Source: Acidimicrobiales bacterium
Lineage (GTDB): Bacteria > Actinomycetota > Acidimicrobiia > Acidimicrobiales > GCA-2861595
Assembly (NCBI GenBank): GCA_030448025.1
Contig: JAUJNQ010000004.1
Coordinates: 1 to 48,758, forward strand
Length of the DNA: 48,758 nucleotides
Direction of reading: 5' to 3'
The translations under genes were made by a program, and so were the position numbers. Of the stretch, positions 34,310-42,967 are shown in pieces; the stretch's first letter is position 1; each line of letters opens with the position of its first letter. The notes beneath the pieces were generated by a model. It ran no database searches. It was not told where the DNA came from and was given only the letters and a program-made list of their open reading frames with translations.

Positions 34310-35352
34310 CGCGCGACCTCCTTGGACAGGGTGCGAAGGAAGTCCAGTATCCCGGCGTCGGGCAGGCCGCTGGCGGCCGGCAGGTCCGGTTGGGACGGGA
34401 TCGCTTTGGCCGGGCGGCGTTGGGGAACTCGCCATCCACTGCCGGCCAGAGCGTCGAGGCCGGTGTCGCTTCCCACCGCTGCGCTGATGCCCTTGGCTCT
34501 GCTCCCAGGCACAGTGGCGAGCACCACGTCCACCGTCGTCACGGGCGAAGGGTAGATGACCACGGGCTTGTCCGGCCGGGCAGCCATGGCAACCAGCGGT
34601 GCGGCCTCGGCCTCAGTGGTCCCCACGGCGTCGAAGGCGGCGGGCCCCTTCAGGAGCATGTCCCGCACTGCGGTGCCGGAGGTCGGTCGGAAGGTGGGCA
34701 CGGCCCGCTCGAGGCGAGTGAGCCATGAGCGGTACTCGTCGTTATCCTCGAGGTCGGCCCGGATGAGGTCGGTGCGTCCGAAGAACCCGGCGGTGGCGGC
34801 TCCCACGGTGGCCAACCCCACGGCCTCGTCGACGTCGGCATGGCCCGGCTTGACCTGTGCCGCCGGCTGCCCGCCCACATCGCCGAAGCACCGCCAGGTG
34901 ACCTGACCGCCAGCGCAGCGCTGTCGCAGCACGCCCAGCCGGTCGGGCCACACGGCCAGCACCAATGGCGAGCGGCCCAACGTGGCCCCGGCCTTGAGTT
35001 GGGGCTCCAGCCCTGATCGCTTGCGAGCGGACTGCACGATCTCGGGCCAGGGCGAAGGAACCAGCCATCCGTCGAGGGAGGCCGGCCCAGTGGGACTGTC
35101 GGTGGACAAGCGGGCGGCCGTAACGCCGGCCGGTTCCACCAGCACCTTCGCTTTGGTCTTTCCCAGTGCATCGCAGACGGCGGCCAGCTCGGTGGCGCAC
35201 ACCAGGCGCAGCTCACCGCCGCCATTGCCACTACCCCCGCCACCCGAGCTCTGGTCCAGCCCTGAGCGAACGGCGAGAGAGCCCACCACCATCGCCACGG
35301 CGGCGATCAACGCCAGGAGTCGTGCGGCCACTGCGCCAGAGCGTAGGAGCAC
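34306..35352 (-). CDS. Secreted or anchored solute-binding-like protein
   Basis: 348 residues from GTG 35352. An N-terminal hydrophobic helix ('ARLLALIAAVAMVVGSLAV') has no lipobox Cys, so the protein is anchored or cleaved. A Gly/Ser linker follows, then a domain with 'LRLVCATELAAVCDAL', 'DGWLVPSPWPEIV' and 'VVIYPSPVTTVDVVLATVPG', the style of periplasmic-binding-fold proteins lacking transport partners. It is first in the operon with the VWA lipoprotein, whose solute-binding half it resembles, and overlaps it by four bases. Ligand unknown. Confidence 0.65.
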   Translation of the reverse strand: MLLRSGAVAARLLALIAAVAMVVGSLAVRSGLDQSSGGGGSGNGGGELRLVCATELAAVCDALGKTKAKVLVEPAGVTAARLSTDSPTGPASLDGWLVPSPWPEIVQSARKRSGLEPQLKAGATLGRSPLVLAVWPDRLGVLRQRCAGGQVTWRCFGDVGGQPAAQVKPGHADVDEAVGLATVGAATAGFFGRTDLIRADLEDNDEYRSWLTRLERAVPTFRPTSGTAVRDMLLKGPAAFDAVGTTEAEAAPLVAMAARPDKPVVIYPSPVTTVDVVLATVPGSRAKGISAAVGSDTGLDALAGSGWRVPQRRPAKAIPSQPDLPAASGLPDAGILDFLRTLSKEVAR

Positions 35353-35444
35353 GCCGGGACCGTGGTTGAGCCACCCTGGAGGAACATGGGGGACGGTCTC
35401 CGCCGGTCATGTCCTCCAGAAGGAGAGCGGTAGCCTTCCATCTC

Positions 35445-36686
35445 GTGACCGCACTTCCCGAGCTCGGCCGGCGCGCCAAGATGGCGGGACGGGTGGTGGC
35501 TTGTGCGTCCGGCGCGGTCAAGGACGCCGCCCTCGAAGCCGCTGCCGACCTGCTGGTACAGAGCGCGGCCGAGATCGTGGAGGCAAACGCCGAGGACGTG
35601 GCCCGCGCCGAGGCCACCGGAACGTCGGCCACGGTGGTCGACCGTCTCCGGCTCGACGCCTCCCGGGTGGAGGCCATGGCCGGCGGGCTGCGCCAGGTCG
35701 CGACCCTCCCGGACCCGGTGGGTGAGGTGGTGGACGGTTGGGTCCGGCCCAACGGCCTGCGCATCAGCCGGGTCCGCGTGCCGCTCGGCGTAGTGGGCGT
35801 CATCTACGAGAACCGGCCCAACGTCACCAGCGACGCCGCCGGCCTGTGCCTCAAGGCGGGCAACGCCGCCTTCCTGCGGGGATCGTCGGCCGCCATCTCG
35901 TCCAACCGGACCATTGCCCGGGCGCTGCGGGAAGGGGTGGCCAAGGCCGGCCTGCCCACCGACGCCGTCGTGCTGGTGGAGGACACCAGCAGGGAGTCGG
36001 CGGTGGCCTTCATGCGCCTGCGGGGGGTGATCGACTGTCTCGTCCCCCGTGGCGGCCACTCGCTGATCCAGGCCGTGCTCGACAACGCCACCGTGCCCTA
36101 CGTCATCGACGGCGACGGCAACTGCCACGTGTACGTGGATCAGTCCGCGGACTTGGACATGGCCTTGGCCATCGTGGTCAACGCCAAGACCCAGCGGCCG
36201 TCGGTGTGCAATGCCGCCGAGTCGCTGGTGGTGCACGAGGCCGTGGCCGAGCGGTTCCTGCCCCTGGTCGCCGACGCTCTGGAGGGTGTCGAGCTCCTCG
36301 GGGACCAGGGGACGAGGGCGATCCTCCCTGACGTCGCCCCCGCCGACGACGAGGCCTTCGCCGCCGAGTTCCTGGACCTGCGGATGTCAGTGGCGGTGAC
36401 ACCGACGCTCGACGACGCCATCGATCATGTGCGCCGCTACGGCTCGGGCCACACGGAGGCCATCGTGACCTCCGATCTGGCCGCGGCCCGGCGCTTCGTG
36501 AACGAAGTGGATGCCGCTGCCGTTGTGGTCAACGCATCCACGCGCTTCACCGACGGCGAGCAGTTCGGCTTCGGTGCCGAGATCGGCATCAGCACCCAGA
36601 AGCTCCACGCTCGAGGGCCCATGGGGCTGCGCGAGCTCACGACGGTCAAGTACGTGGTCGAGGGCGACGGCCACATCCGAGCGTGA
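35445..36686 (+). CDS. proA: Gamma-glutamyl phosphate reductase
   Basis: 413 residues from GTG 35445. I prefer this start because TAGCCT (35431-35436) lies eight bases before it, as at other leaderless genes here, and the length fits the family; the in-frame ATG at 35409 would add 12 residues and has no ribosome binding site. Key segments: '[18 protein letters not shown]', '[12 protein letters not shown]', '[12 protein letters not shown]' (catalytic Cys) and '[22 protein letters not shown]'. It reduces glutamyl phosphate to the semialdehyde. The next two genes (MoxR, VWA) follow proA in Mycobacterium as well, as I recall. Confidence 0.95.
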   Translation: MTALPELGRRAKMAGRVVACASGAVKDAALEAAADLLVQSAAEIVEANAEDVARAEATGTSATVVDRLRLDASRVEAMAGGLRQVATLPDPVGEVVDGWVRPNGLRISRVRVPLGVVGVIYENRPNVTSDAAGLCLKAGNAAFLRGSSAAISSNRTIARALREGVAKAGLPTDAVVLVEDTSRESAVAFMRLRGVIDCLVPRGGHSLIQAVLDNATVPYVIDGDGNCHVYVDQSADLDMALAIVVNAKTQRPSVCNAAESLVVHEAVAERFLPLVADALEGVELLGDQGTRAILPDVAPADDEAFAAEFLDLRMSVAVTPTLDDAIDHVRRYGSGHTEAIVTSDLAAARRFVNEVDAAAVVVNASTRFTDGEQFGFGAEIGISTQKLHARGPMGLRELTTVKYVVEGDGHIRA

Positions 36687-36696
36687 CGGCGCGCAG

Positions 36697-37599
36697 GTGA
36701 GCGCGCCGGTCCGGTTCGGCTCCGGAGCGGAGGTGCGAGAGGGCCTGGCCCGCGTGGGGTACCTGGCCGACGATGCCATCGCCGGCGTCGTCTACCTGGC
36801 CGACCGCTTGGGCAAGCCGGTGCTGGTGGAGGGGCCGGCGGGTGTGGGCAAGACCCAACTGGCCAAGTCGGTGGCGGAGATGGCCGAAGCTCGGCTCATC
36901 CGCCTCCAGTGCTACGAGGGCCTCGACGAGTCCAAGGCCCTCTACGAGTGGAACTACAAGAAGCAGCTCCTGCGCATCCAGGCCGGGCGACATGGCGCTG
37001 AGGTTCCTCACGAGCGCGGCGCGGATGCCTGGGGTGACGTCGAGGAGGACATCTTCAGCGAGGAGTTCCTCCTCGGCCGGCCGTTGCTCGAGGCCATCCG
37101 AGCCACGGATCCGGTGGTGCTGCTCGTCGACGAGGTGGACCGGGTCGAGGTGGAGACCGAGGCGCTGCTGCTCGAGGTCCTCTCCGACTACCAGGTGTCC
37201 ATTCCCGAGCTGGGCACGGTGGTGGCCACCCAGGTACCCCTCGTCTTCCTCACGTCCAACAACAGCCGGGAGCTGTCCGAGGCGCTCAAGCGCCGGTGCC
37301 TGTTCCTCCACGTCGACTATCCCGAGCCGGAGCGGGAGAAACAGATCGTGTGCGCCCGCGTTCCGGGCATCTCGACCCACCTGGCCGACCAGGTGGTGGG
37401 GGTGGTGCGCCTCATCCGCCAGCTGGACCTTAAGAAGCTGCCCTCGGTGTCGGAGACGCTGGACTGGGCGGCCACCCTGATGCTGCTCGGGGCCCAGAGC
37501 GTGGACGCCGACCTGGCCCGAGAAACCCTGCACGTCCTGCTCAAGTACCAGGCCGACATAGCCAAGGCCTCCAAAGAGCTGGCCGTCGGCGGAGCTTGA
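36697..37599 (+). CDS. MoxR-family AAA+ ATPase
   Basis: 300 residues from GTG 36697, ten bases after proA. Walker A GPAGVGKT is at about 46-53, Walker B is 'VVLLVDEVDRV', and the sensor strand is 'VFLTSNNSRELSEALKRRCLFLHVDYP'. MoxR ATPases act with VWA-domain partners to insert metals or mature protein complexes. The VWA partner is the next gene, 10 bp away. Longer frames upstream are proA shadows. The client of the pair cannot be read from the sequence. Confidence 0.92.
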   Translation: MSAPVRFGSGAEVREGLARVGYLADDAIAGVVYLADRLGKPVLVEGPAGVGKTQLAKSVAEMAEARLIRLQCYEGLDESKALYEWNYKKQLLRIQAGRHGAEVPHERGADAWGDVEEDIFSEEFLLGRPLLEAIRATDPVVLLVDEVDRVEVETEALLLEVLSDYQVSIPELGTVVATQVPLVFLTSNNSRELSEALKRRCLFLHVDYPEPEREKQIVCARVPGISTHLADQVVGVVRLIRQLDLKKLPSVSETLDWAATLMLLGAQSVDADLARETLHVLLKYQADIAKASKELAVGGA

Positions 37600-37609
37600 T
37601 CAACGAGCG

Positions 37610-38989
37610 ATGCCTGATCAGCGAACGATGCTGGACGCCCTGACCGGCTTCATCCGCGAGTTGCGGGCTGCGGGGCTGCCCGTGAGCCTCACCGAGGACA
37701 TCGATGCCATGAGGGCCCTGGGCCATGTTTCCCTCGAGGACCGCGAGGCCTTCAAGCACACGCTTGGCGCCACCCTGGTCAAGTCCCATGCGCACCGCAA
37801 GGCCTTCGACGCCGTGTTCGACATCTGGTTCTCCCCGCGCCCGCTGCGGGGTGGCCCCGCCACTGATCCGGGCGATGAGGTCGAGTTGGAGGAGTGGTTG
37901 GAACAGGCCCTCGCCTCGGACGACGGCGCCACCCGAGAGGCAGCCCTGAAGGCGGCGGCGAGGAGGGCCGTCACCCGGTACGCGGGGATGGAGGATGGCC
38001 GCCCGGTCGGGGGGCGTTACTACCTCCACCGCACCCTGCGCCATCTCGATCTGGACGCGATCCTGCAACGGCTGCTGGCGGCGAGTCGCCAGCAGGCCGA
38101 CCACGAGCTGACCGAATTGGAGGAGCGGCTCCTCACCGATGAGCACCGGGCCCGGATCGAGCGACTGCGCGCCGAGGTGGACGGCGAGATCCGCCGCCGC
38201 TTGGTGGCGGACAGAGGGCCCGAAGCACTGGCCAGGGCGACGCGGGCGCCCTTGCCGGAGGACGTGGACTTCATGCACGCCGGCGCCGAAGACCTGGCGT
38301 CCATGCGGCGAGCCCTTCACCCACTCACTCGGAAGCTGGCCGCTCGATTGGGGAGGCGTCGCCGGCACCACCATCGGGGGTCATTGCACTTCGGCCAGAC
38401 CGTGCGTCACTCGCTCTCCTACGGCGGCGTGCCTGCGGAGCTGAGATACCGCCGCTCCCACCCGTCGAAGCCCGACATCCTCGTGATCGCCGACATCTCC
38501 GGGTCCGTGGCGTCCTTCTCCCGCTTCACGCTCGAGCTCGTGCACGCCATGTCCTCGCAGTTCTCCAAGGTGCGCAGCTTCGTGTTCGTCGACGGGATCG
38601 ACGAGGTCACCCGGTACTTCGAAGCGACCGATGACCTGAGCGATGCGCTGCGCAGGATCAACACCGAGGCTGACGTGGTATGGGCCGACGGCCACTCCGA
38701 CTACGGACGGGCGCTGGAGGCGTTCTGGCACCGGTGGGGGGCGGAGATCTCCCCCAAGACGACGGTCCTAGTCCTCGGCGACGCCCGGAACAACTACCAC
38801 ACCGCCGAGGCATGGGTGATGGCCGAGATCGCCAAGGCGGCCCGTCATGTGTACTGGCTGAACCCCGAGCCTCGCGCCTACTGGGACACCGGTGACTCGA
38901 TCGTGGACCAGTACGCGGCGCACTGCGATGGGGCCTTCGAGTGCCGAAATCTCAAGCAGCTGGCCCGCTTCGTGGACCACCTGTCGTGA
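37610..38989 (+). CDS. CoxE-like VWA protein, partner of MoxR
   Basis: 459 residues. The N-terminal 270 residues are helical and charged. From about 285 there is a VWA domain with MIDAS Asp295-x-Ser-x-Ser ('VIADISGSV') and 'GHSDYGRALEAF' (the second metal-site Asp). This is the CoxE/YehP-type layout without signal peptide, so it is cytoplasmic, unlike the VWA lipoprotein at 32489. It pairs with the preceding MoxR ATPase and overlaps the next gene as GTGA. Confidence 0.88.
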   Translation: MPDQRTMLDALTGFIRELRAAGLPVSLTEDIDAMRALGHVSLEDREAFKHTLGATLVKSHAHRKAFDAVFDIWFSPRPLRGGPATDPGDEVELEEWLEQALASDDGATREAALKAAARRAVTRYAGMEDGRPVGGRYYLHRTLRHLDLDAILQRLLAASRQQADHELTELEERLLTDEHRARIERLRAEVDGEIRRRLVADRGPEALARATRAPLPEDVDFMHAGAEDLASMRRALHPLTRKLAARLGRRRRHHHRGSLHFGQTVRHSLSYGGVPAELRYRRSHPSKPDILVIADISGSVASFSRFTLELVHAMSSQFSKVRSFVFVDGIDEVTRYFEATDDLSDALRRINTEADVVWADGHSDYGRALEAFWHRWGAEISPKTTVLVLGDARNNYHTAEAWVMAEIAKAARHVYWLNPEPRAYWDTGDSIVDQYAAHCDGAFECRNLKQLARFVDHLS

Positions 38990-39663
38990 GCGACGCCTTG
39001 TCATTGACCGACGTCACCAGGCTGGTGCTCATCCGCCATGGCGAGGCACAGGCTGCGCTGGAGGGGGTCGTGGCGGGGGAGCGCGGCTGTTCCGGCCTGA
39101 GCGACCTGGGCCGCGCCCAGGCTCGGCTGCTGCGGGACCGTCTGGCCCGCACGGGTGAGGTGGTGGCCGACGTGCTGGCCTCCAGCACCCTTCCCAGGGC
39201 CATCGAGACGGCGGAGATCATCGCTCCCGCTCTGGCCGGTTCCATGCGCCAGACACCCGAGATCGTGCGTGACTGCGACCTGTGTGAGCTGCACCCGGGG
39301 GAGTGCGACACCCTCGGTTGGGAGGAGTACGCGGAGCGCTACGGCGTGGACATGCTGGCCCGGCCGTTCGAGCCCATGTCGCCCGGCGGCGAGAGCCTGG
39401 CTGAGTTCGACGTGCGGGTGGGCCGGGCCCTCACGGCGCTGGCCGACGAGCACGAAGGCCGCAGCGTGGTGGTGGCCTGCCACGGCGGGGTGGTGATGGG
39501 TTCCATGCAGTGCTTCCTCGGCTTGCCCGTCCTGCCCTCCGCGGGGTTCAAGCTGCTCGTCACCAACACGTCCCTTACGGAATGGGAACGATGCCGGGGG
39601 AAGTGGCGGCTGGTGCGCTACAACGATGCCGCCCACCTGGCTGCGACGGAGGACGGACCATGA
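38986..39663 (+). CDS. Histidine phosphatase family protein (phosphoglycerate-mutase-like)
   Basis: 225 residues from GTG 38986, overlapping the VWA stop. The catalytic 'LVLIRHGEAQ' is near residue 12-21; 'LASSTLPRAIETAEII' and 'VVACHGGVVM' supply the other arginine and histidine of the pocket. It also overlaps egtB by four bases (ATGA), so it is translated together with the ergothioneine genes. Members range from sugar phosphatases to phosphoglycerate mutases; the substrate is unknown and no link to ergothioneine is established. Confidence 0.88.
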   Translation: MSDALSLTDVTRLVLIRHGEAQAALEGVVAGERGCSGLSDLGRAQARLLRDRLARTGEVVADVLASSTLPRAIETAEIIAPALAGSMRQTPEIVRDCDLCELHPGECDTLGWEEYAERYGVDMLARPFEPMSPGGESLAEFDVRVGRALTALADEHEGRSVVVACHGGVVMGSMQCFLGLPVLPSAGFKLLVTNTSLTEWERCRGKWRLVRYNDAAHLAATEDGP

Positions 39664-40952
39664 GCGTCAAAGAGGTCGTTGCCACCCAGCTGGAGTCGGC
39701 GCGGGTGCGCTCGTTCGAGCTCCTGGCGCCGCTTTCCGATACTGACCTCGTGCGCCAGCATTCGAAGCTCATGTCACCGGTGGTGTGGGATCTGGGGCAC
39801 GTTGGCAACTACGAGGACCTCTGGCTGGTGCGTGCCTTGGGGGCAGCCGGCGTACGGCCCGACCTCGACCCGATCTACGACGCCTTCCGCCACCCTCGCG
39901 CCAACCGGCCCACCCTGCCCCTGCTGGGGCCTGGCGAAGCGCGGTCCTACGTGGGCGACGTGCGGGGGCGGGCCCTCGACGTGCTGGAGCAGGTGGAGAT
40001 CGACGACCCAGCGCTGCCTCTCCTTGGGGACGCCTTCGTCTACCGCATGGTGGTCCAGCACGAGCACATGCACGACGAGACCATGCTGGCCACCCTGCAG
40101 CTCATGGATGAGCCCGGGTACCGCAGCGTCGCCCCGCCGCCCCCGCCGGGCACGCCACCGTCGCACCACGAGGTGCTGGTCGACGGGGGAACGTTCATCA
40201 TGGGCGCCCAAGCCGATGCCTGGGCGCTCGACAACGAGCGCCCGGGCCACCAGGTCGACGTGGCCCCGTTCTTCATCGACGCCGCCCCAGTCACCAACGG
40301 CGACTACGCCGAGTTCATGGACGCGGGCGGCTACGGCGACCGCAGATGGTGGGACGACGAGGGGTGGGCCTGGCGCCAGCAGGCGGGCCTCGAACACCCG
40401 CAGTTCTGGCATCGCGAGGGGCCGTCGTCGTGGTCTCGCACGCGCTTGGGCTGGCACGAGGACCTTGCCCTCGACGAGCCCGTCCAGCACGTGTGCTGGC
40501 ACGAGGCGACGGCCTACGCCAACTGGCGGGGCAAGCGCCTTCCCACCGAGGCCGAGTGGGAGAAGGCGGCGTCATGGGACCCGGCGACCGGACGGAAGCG
40601 GCGGTACCCCTGGGGCGACGAGGAGCCCACCGCGGTGCGGGCCAACCTGGGGCAGGCCCATCTCGGCCCGGCGCCGGTCGGCGCCTACCCCGAGGGAGCC
40701 AGCGCCTACGGCTGCGCGCAGATGGCGGGCGACGTGTGGGAGTGGACCTCGTCGGTGTTCGAGCCCTATCCCGGCTTCCGTTCCTTTCCCTACCCGGAGT
40801 ACTCCGAGGTCTTCTACGGCGCCGACTACAGGGTGCTCCGCGGTGGCTCGTGGGCCACCCACCCGAGCGCGGTGCGAACCACCTTTCGCAACTGGGACCA
40901 CGCCATCCGCCGCCAGATCTTCTGTGGCTTTCGCTGCGCTCGCGACGCCTAG
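39660..40952 (+). CDS. egtB: EgtB, hercynine oxygenase (ergothioneine synthesis)
   Basis: 430 residues from ATG 39660. The DinB-like N-terminal domain supplies the three iron ligands, His47 ('WDLGHVGNYED'), His134 and His138 ('QHEHMHDET'). The C-terminal formylglycine-generating-enzyme-like domain has 'FIMGAQADAWALDNERP', 'RLPTEAEWEKAA', 'MAGDVWEWTSSVF' and 'RVLRGGSW'. EgtB joins hercynine to gamma-glutamylcysteine (or cysteine) through C-S bond formation with O2. egtC and egtD follow; egtA and egtE are not in the window. Confidence 0.95.
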   Translation: MSVKEVVATQLESARVRSFELLAPLSDTDLVRQHSKLMSPVVWDLGHVGNYEDLWLVRALGAAGVRPDLDPIYDAFRHPRANRPTLPLLGPGEARSYVGDVRGRALDVLEQVEIDDPALPLLGDAFVYRMVVQHEHMHDETMLATLQLMDEPGYRSVAPPPPPGTPPSHHEVLVDGGTFIMGAQADAWALDNERPGHQVDVAPFFIDAAPVTNGDYAEFMDAGGYGDRRWWDDEGWAWRQQAGLEHPQFWHREGPSSWSRTRLGWHEDLALDEPVQHVCWHEATAYANWRGKRLPTEAEWEKAASWDPATGRKRRYPWGDEEPTAVRANLGQAHLGPAPVGAYPEGASAYGCAQMAGDVWEWTSSVFEPYPGFRSFPYPEYSEVFYGADYRVLRGGSWATHPSAVRTTFRNWDHAIRRQIFCGFRCARDA

Positions 40953-40970
40953 GGGACTGGGATCGTTCGA

Positions 40971-41747
40971 GTGTGCCGCCTCCTCGCCTATCTGGGCCCA
41001 CCCGTCAGCCTGCAGCGCCTCCTCTTGGAGCCACCGCACTCCCTGCTCCATCAGTCCTTCGCGCCGCGCCGGCAGCGCCATGGCACCATCAACGCCGACG
41101 GCTGGGGGGTCGGGTGGTACGACATGGACCGGCGGAGCGAACCGGCCCGTCACCGCACGCCCCGACCCATGTGGGCCGACCGCTCCTTCGCGTCCTGGTC
41201 CGGACTGGTGGGCTCGTCCGCGGTGCTGGCCGCCGTCCGCAGCGCCACCCCTCCGGCGCCGGTGGAGGAGAGCGGCACGCCTCCCTTCACCGCCGGGAGC
41301 TGGCTGTTCGCCCACAACGGGGCCGTCGAGGGATTCAGGACCGAAGTGGGGGCAAAGCTGCGTCGTCTGGTCTCGGACCGCCGCATGGCCGGCGTGGAGG
41401 GAGCCAGTGACTCCGAGCTGCTCTTCGCCCTGGTCCTCGACCACCTCGACCAGGACGCGTCGGCCGGTGAGGCCCTTTCCGAGGTCGTTCGCAGCGTGCT
41501 CGAGCTCACGTCGGCTCGGCTCAACCTGGTTATGACCGATGGGCGGTGCATCGCCGCCACAGCGTGTGGGGACTCCCTTTGGGTTCTCTCGGACGTGGGC
41601 CTGGCCGAGGGTGGGTCCCTGGTGGCCTCGGAGCCCTGTGACGACGAGCCCGGCTGGCAGGTCGTACCGGACGGGTCCCTCGTGGCCGCCACCGCTCAGG
41701 AACTGTCGGTGACGGGCCTCCGTCGGCCTGCGACCACGCTGCGATGA
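40971..41747 (+). CDS. egtC: EgtC, class II glutamine amidotransferase-like hydrolase
   Basis: 258 residues from GTG 40971. The N-terminal nucleophile is Cys2 ('MCRLLAYLG'); 'HGTINADGWGVGWY' and 'WLFAHNGAVEGF' are the Ntn-hydrolase blocks. EgtC removes glutamate from the gamma-glutamyl-hercynyl-cysteine sulfoxide made by EgtB. Its presence implies the gamma-glutamylcysteine route and hence an egtA gene elsewhere. It overlaps egtD by four bases. Confidence 0.93.
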   Translation: MCRLLAYLGPPVSLQRLLLEPPHSLLHQSFAPRRQRHGTINADGWGVGWYDMDRRSEPARHRTPRPMWADRSFASWSGLVGSSAVLAAVRSATPPAPVEESGTPPFTAGSWLFAHNGAVEGFRTEVGAKLRRLVSDRRMAGVEGASDSELLFALVLDHLDQDASAGEALSEVVRSVLELTSARLNLVMTDGRCIAATACGDSLWVLSDVGLAEGGSLVASEPCDDEPGWQVVPDGSLVAATAQELSVTGLRRPATTLR

Positions 41748-42718
41748 CAGGCCGGCGAGGGCTCTCGGTCGACGTCCATCTCGGTCCCGCCGACATCGCC
41801 GCAGCGTTGAAGGGCGACGCCCGTCGTGGGCTCCTGGCCCACCCCAAGGAATTGCCGCCCAAGTGGTTCTACGACGAGTTGGGCTCGCTGCTGTTCGAAG
41901 CCATCACCCGACTGCCGGAGTACTACCCGGGCCGGCGGGAGCGAGAGATCCTCCGTCACCACGCCGGCGACGTGGCCGCCCTCAGCGGCGCCGACACCGT
42001 GGTGGAGCTGGGGTCGGGATCGTCGGACAAGACGCGGGTACTGCTCGATGCGATGGCTGGGGTAGGCCTTCGCCGGTTCGTTCCCTTCGACGTCAGTGAG
42101 GTGACCCTGCGCTCGGCGGGAGCGGCCATCGCCGGCGCCTATCCCGGGGTCGAGGTCCAAGGAGTGGTGGGTGACTTCGAGCGCCATCTCGGAGTGCTGC
42201 CGAGCGGCGGTCGGCGACTGGTGGTCTTCCTCGGCGGGACCATCGGCAACCTCCTGCCTGAGCAGCGCAAGGTGTTCCTGACCGAGGTCGCTGCAGGCAT
42301 GGAGCGAGGGGACGCCCTCTTGCTCGGCACGGACCTGGTGAAGGACCCAGCTCGTCTGGTGGCCGCCTACGACGACGCCGTTGGCGTCACCGCGGCCTTC
42401 AACCGCAACGTCTTGGCCGTGCTCAACCGGGAGCTCGGAGCCGATTTCGTACCCCCCCGTTACGCCCACGCTGTCGACTGGAACGTGGAGGACGAGCGGA
42501 TCGAGATGTACCTGCGCTCCATGGGCGATCAGGAGGTTGCCTTGCCGGCGATCGAGACCTCCGTGGCCTTCGCCGACGGGGAGGAGATGCGCACCGAGGT
42601 CAGCGCCAAGTTCCGCCGGTCCGGAGTGGAGGCCGAGCTGGGCAGCGTTGGCCTCGAGGTACAGCGGTGGTGGACCGACGCCGCTGGTGACTACGCGCTG
42701 TCACTGTCGACCCGCTGA
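41744..42718 (+). CDS. egtD: EgtD, histidine N-alpha-trimethyltransferase
   Basis: 324 residues. 'PPKWFYDELGSLLFEAITRLPEYYPGRREREIL' is the characteristic N-terminal block; the SAM-binding loop is 'VVELGSGSSDKTRVLL'; 'VFLGGTIGNLLPEQR' and 'LLLGTDLVKDPARLVAAYDD' are further EgtD signatures. It makes hercynine from histidine with three methyl transfers, the first step of the pathway, although it is last in the operon. The riboswitch region starts soon after its stop. Confidence 0.95.
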   Translation: MTGRRGLSVDVHLGPADIAAALKGDARRGLLAHPKELPPKWFYDELGSLLFEAITRLPEYYPGRREREILRHHAGDVAALSGADTVVELGSGSSDKTRVLLDAMAGVGLRRFVPFDVSEVTLRSAGAAIAGAYPGVEVQGVVGDFERHLGVLPSGGRRLVVFLGGTIGNLLPEQRKVFLTEVAAGMERGDALLLGTDLVKDPARLVAAYDDAVGVTAAFNRNVLAVLNRELGADFVPPRYAHAVDWNVEDERIEMYLRSMGDQEVALPAIETSVAFADGEEMRTEVSAKFRRSGVEAELGSVGLEVQRWWTDAAGDYALSLSTR

Positions 42719-42762
42719 GTGCACCTCGCCGCTCCCGGCCGAGCGAACCATCCGGGCAGAAG

Positions 42763-42780
42763 ATCACCAAAAGTGATACT
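42763..42780 (+). promoter_or_regulatory. Inverted repeat and -10-like box before the riboswitch
   Basis: ATCAC (42763-42767) and GTGAT (42773-42777) form an inverted repeat around CAAAA, running into TGATACT (42774-42780), an extended -10-like box. It could be the promoter of the riboswitch transcript with an overlapping operator. No good -35 box is visible. Confidence 0.4.
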
Positions 42781-42823
42781 CAAGTGCTGACAGTGGCCGC
42801 CCGATGATTGGTGCAAGACCAAA

Positions 42824-42924
42824 CCGATCCCACGAAACGGCAAACCCGGGGAAACCCGGAACACGCAAAGCCACGGGCCTGTAGGAGCACCTCGCTCCCA
42901 AGGCAGCCGAGCTACCGAATGGGG
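42824..42924 (+). promoter_or_regulatory. GEMM-I (cyclic-di-GMP-I) riboswitch aptamer
   Basis: The core matches the GEMM-I consensus as I know it: GGCAAACC, a hairpin CCGGG-GAAA-CCCGG with a GNRA tetraloop (42846-42859), ACGCAAAGCC, a second arm with GCCT/AGGC and GGAGC/GCTCC (42877-42904), then GCAGCCGAGCTACCG. P1 closes with CCCA (42829-42832) and TGGG (42920-42923). A G occupies what I believe is the position (G20 of Vc2) that distinguishes c-di-GMP binders from the cGAMP-binding variant, which has A. It lies directly upstream of a secreted CAP-domain gene. Family call very secure; ligand choice less so. Confidence 0.92.
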
Positions 42925-42930
42925 GCCTCG

Positions 42931-42959
42931 CCCTCCGTGGGTCTTACCAACCTGGAGGG
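42931..42959 (+). promoter_or_regulatory. Predicted SD-sequestering expression platform
   Basis: CCCTCC (42931-42936) is complementary to GGAGGG (42954-42959), the Shine-Dalgarno of the CAP gene. GCCCTC (42930-42935) can alternatively pair with GGGGGC (42921-42926), whose G residues are also used by aptamer helix P1. Ligand-stabilised P1 should free CCCTCC to mask the ribosome site. I therefore predict translational repression by c-di-GMP; this is inference from base pairing. Confidence 0.6.
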
Positions 42960-42967
42960 AAAGAGCC

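Noticed and set aside
34306-34435. Longer N-terminus for the VWA lipoprotein starting at 34435
   Set aside because: It would place 42 Pro/Arg-rich residues before the signal peptide and deeply overlap the previous gene; TTG 34309 has an AAGGAGGT site and a 4-bp overlap.
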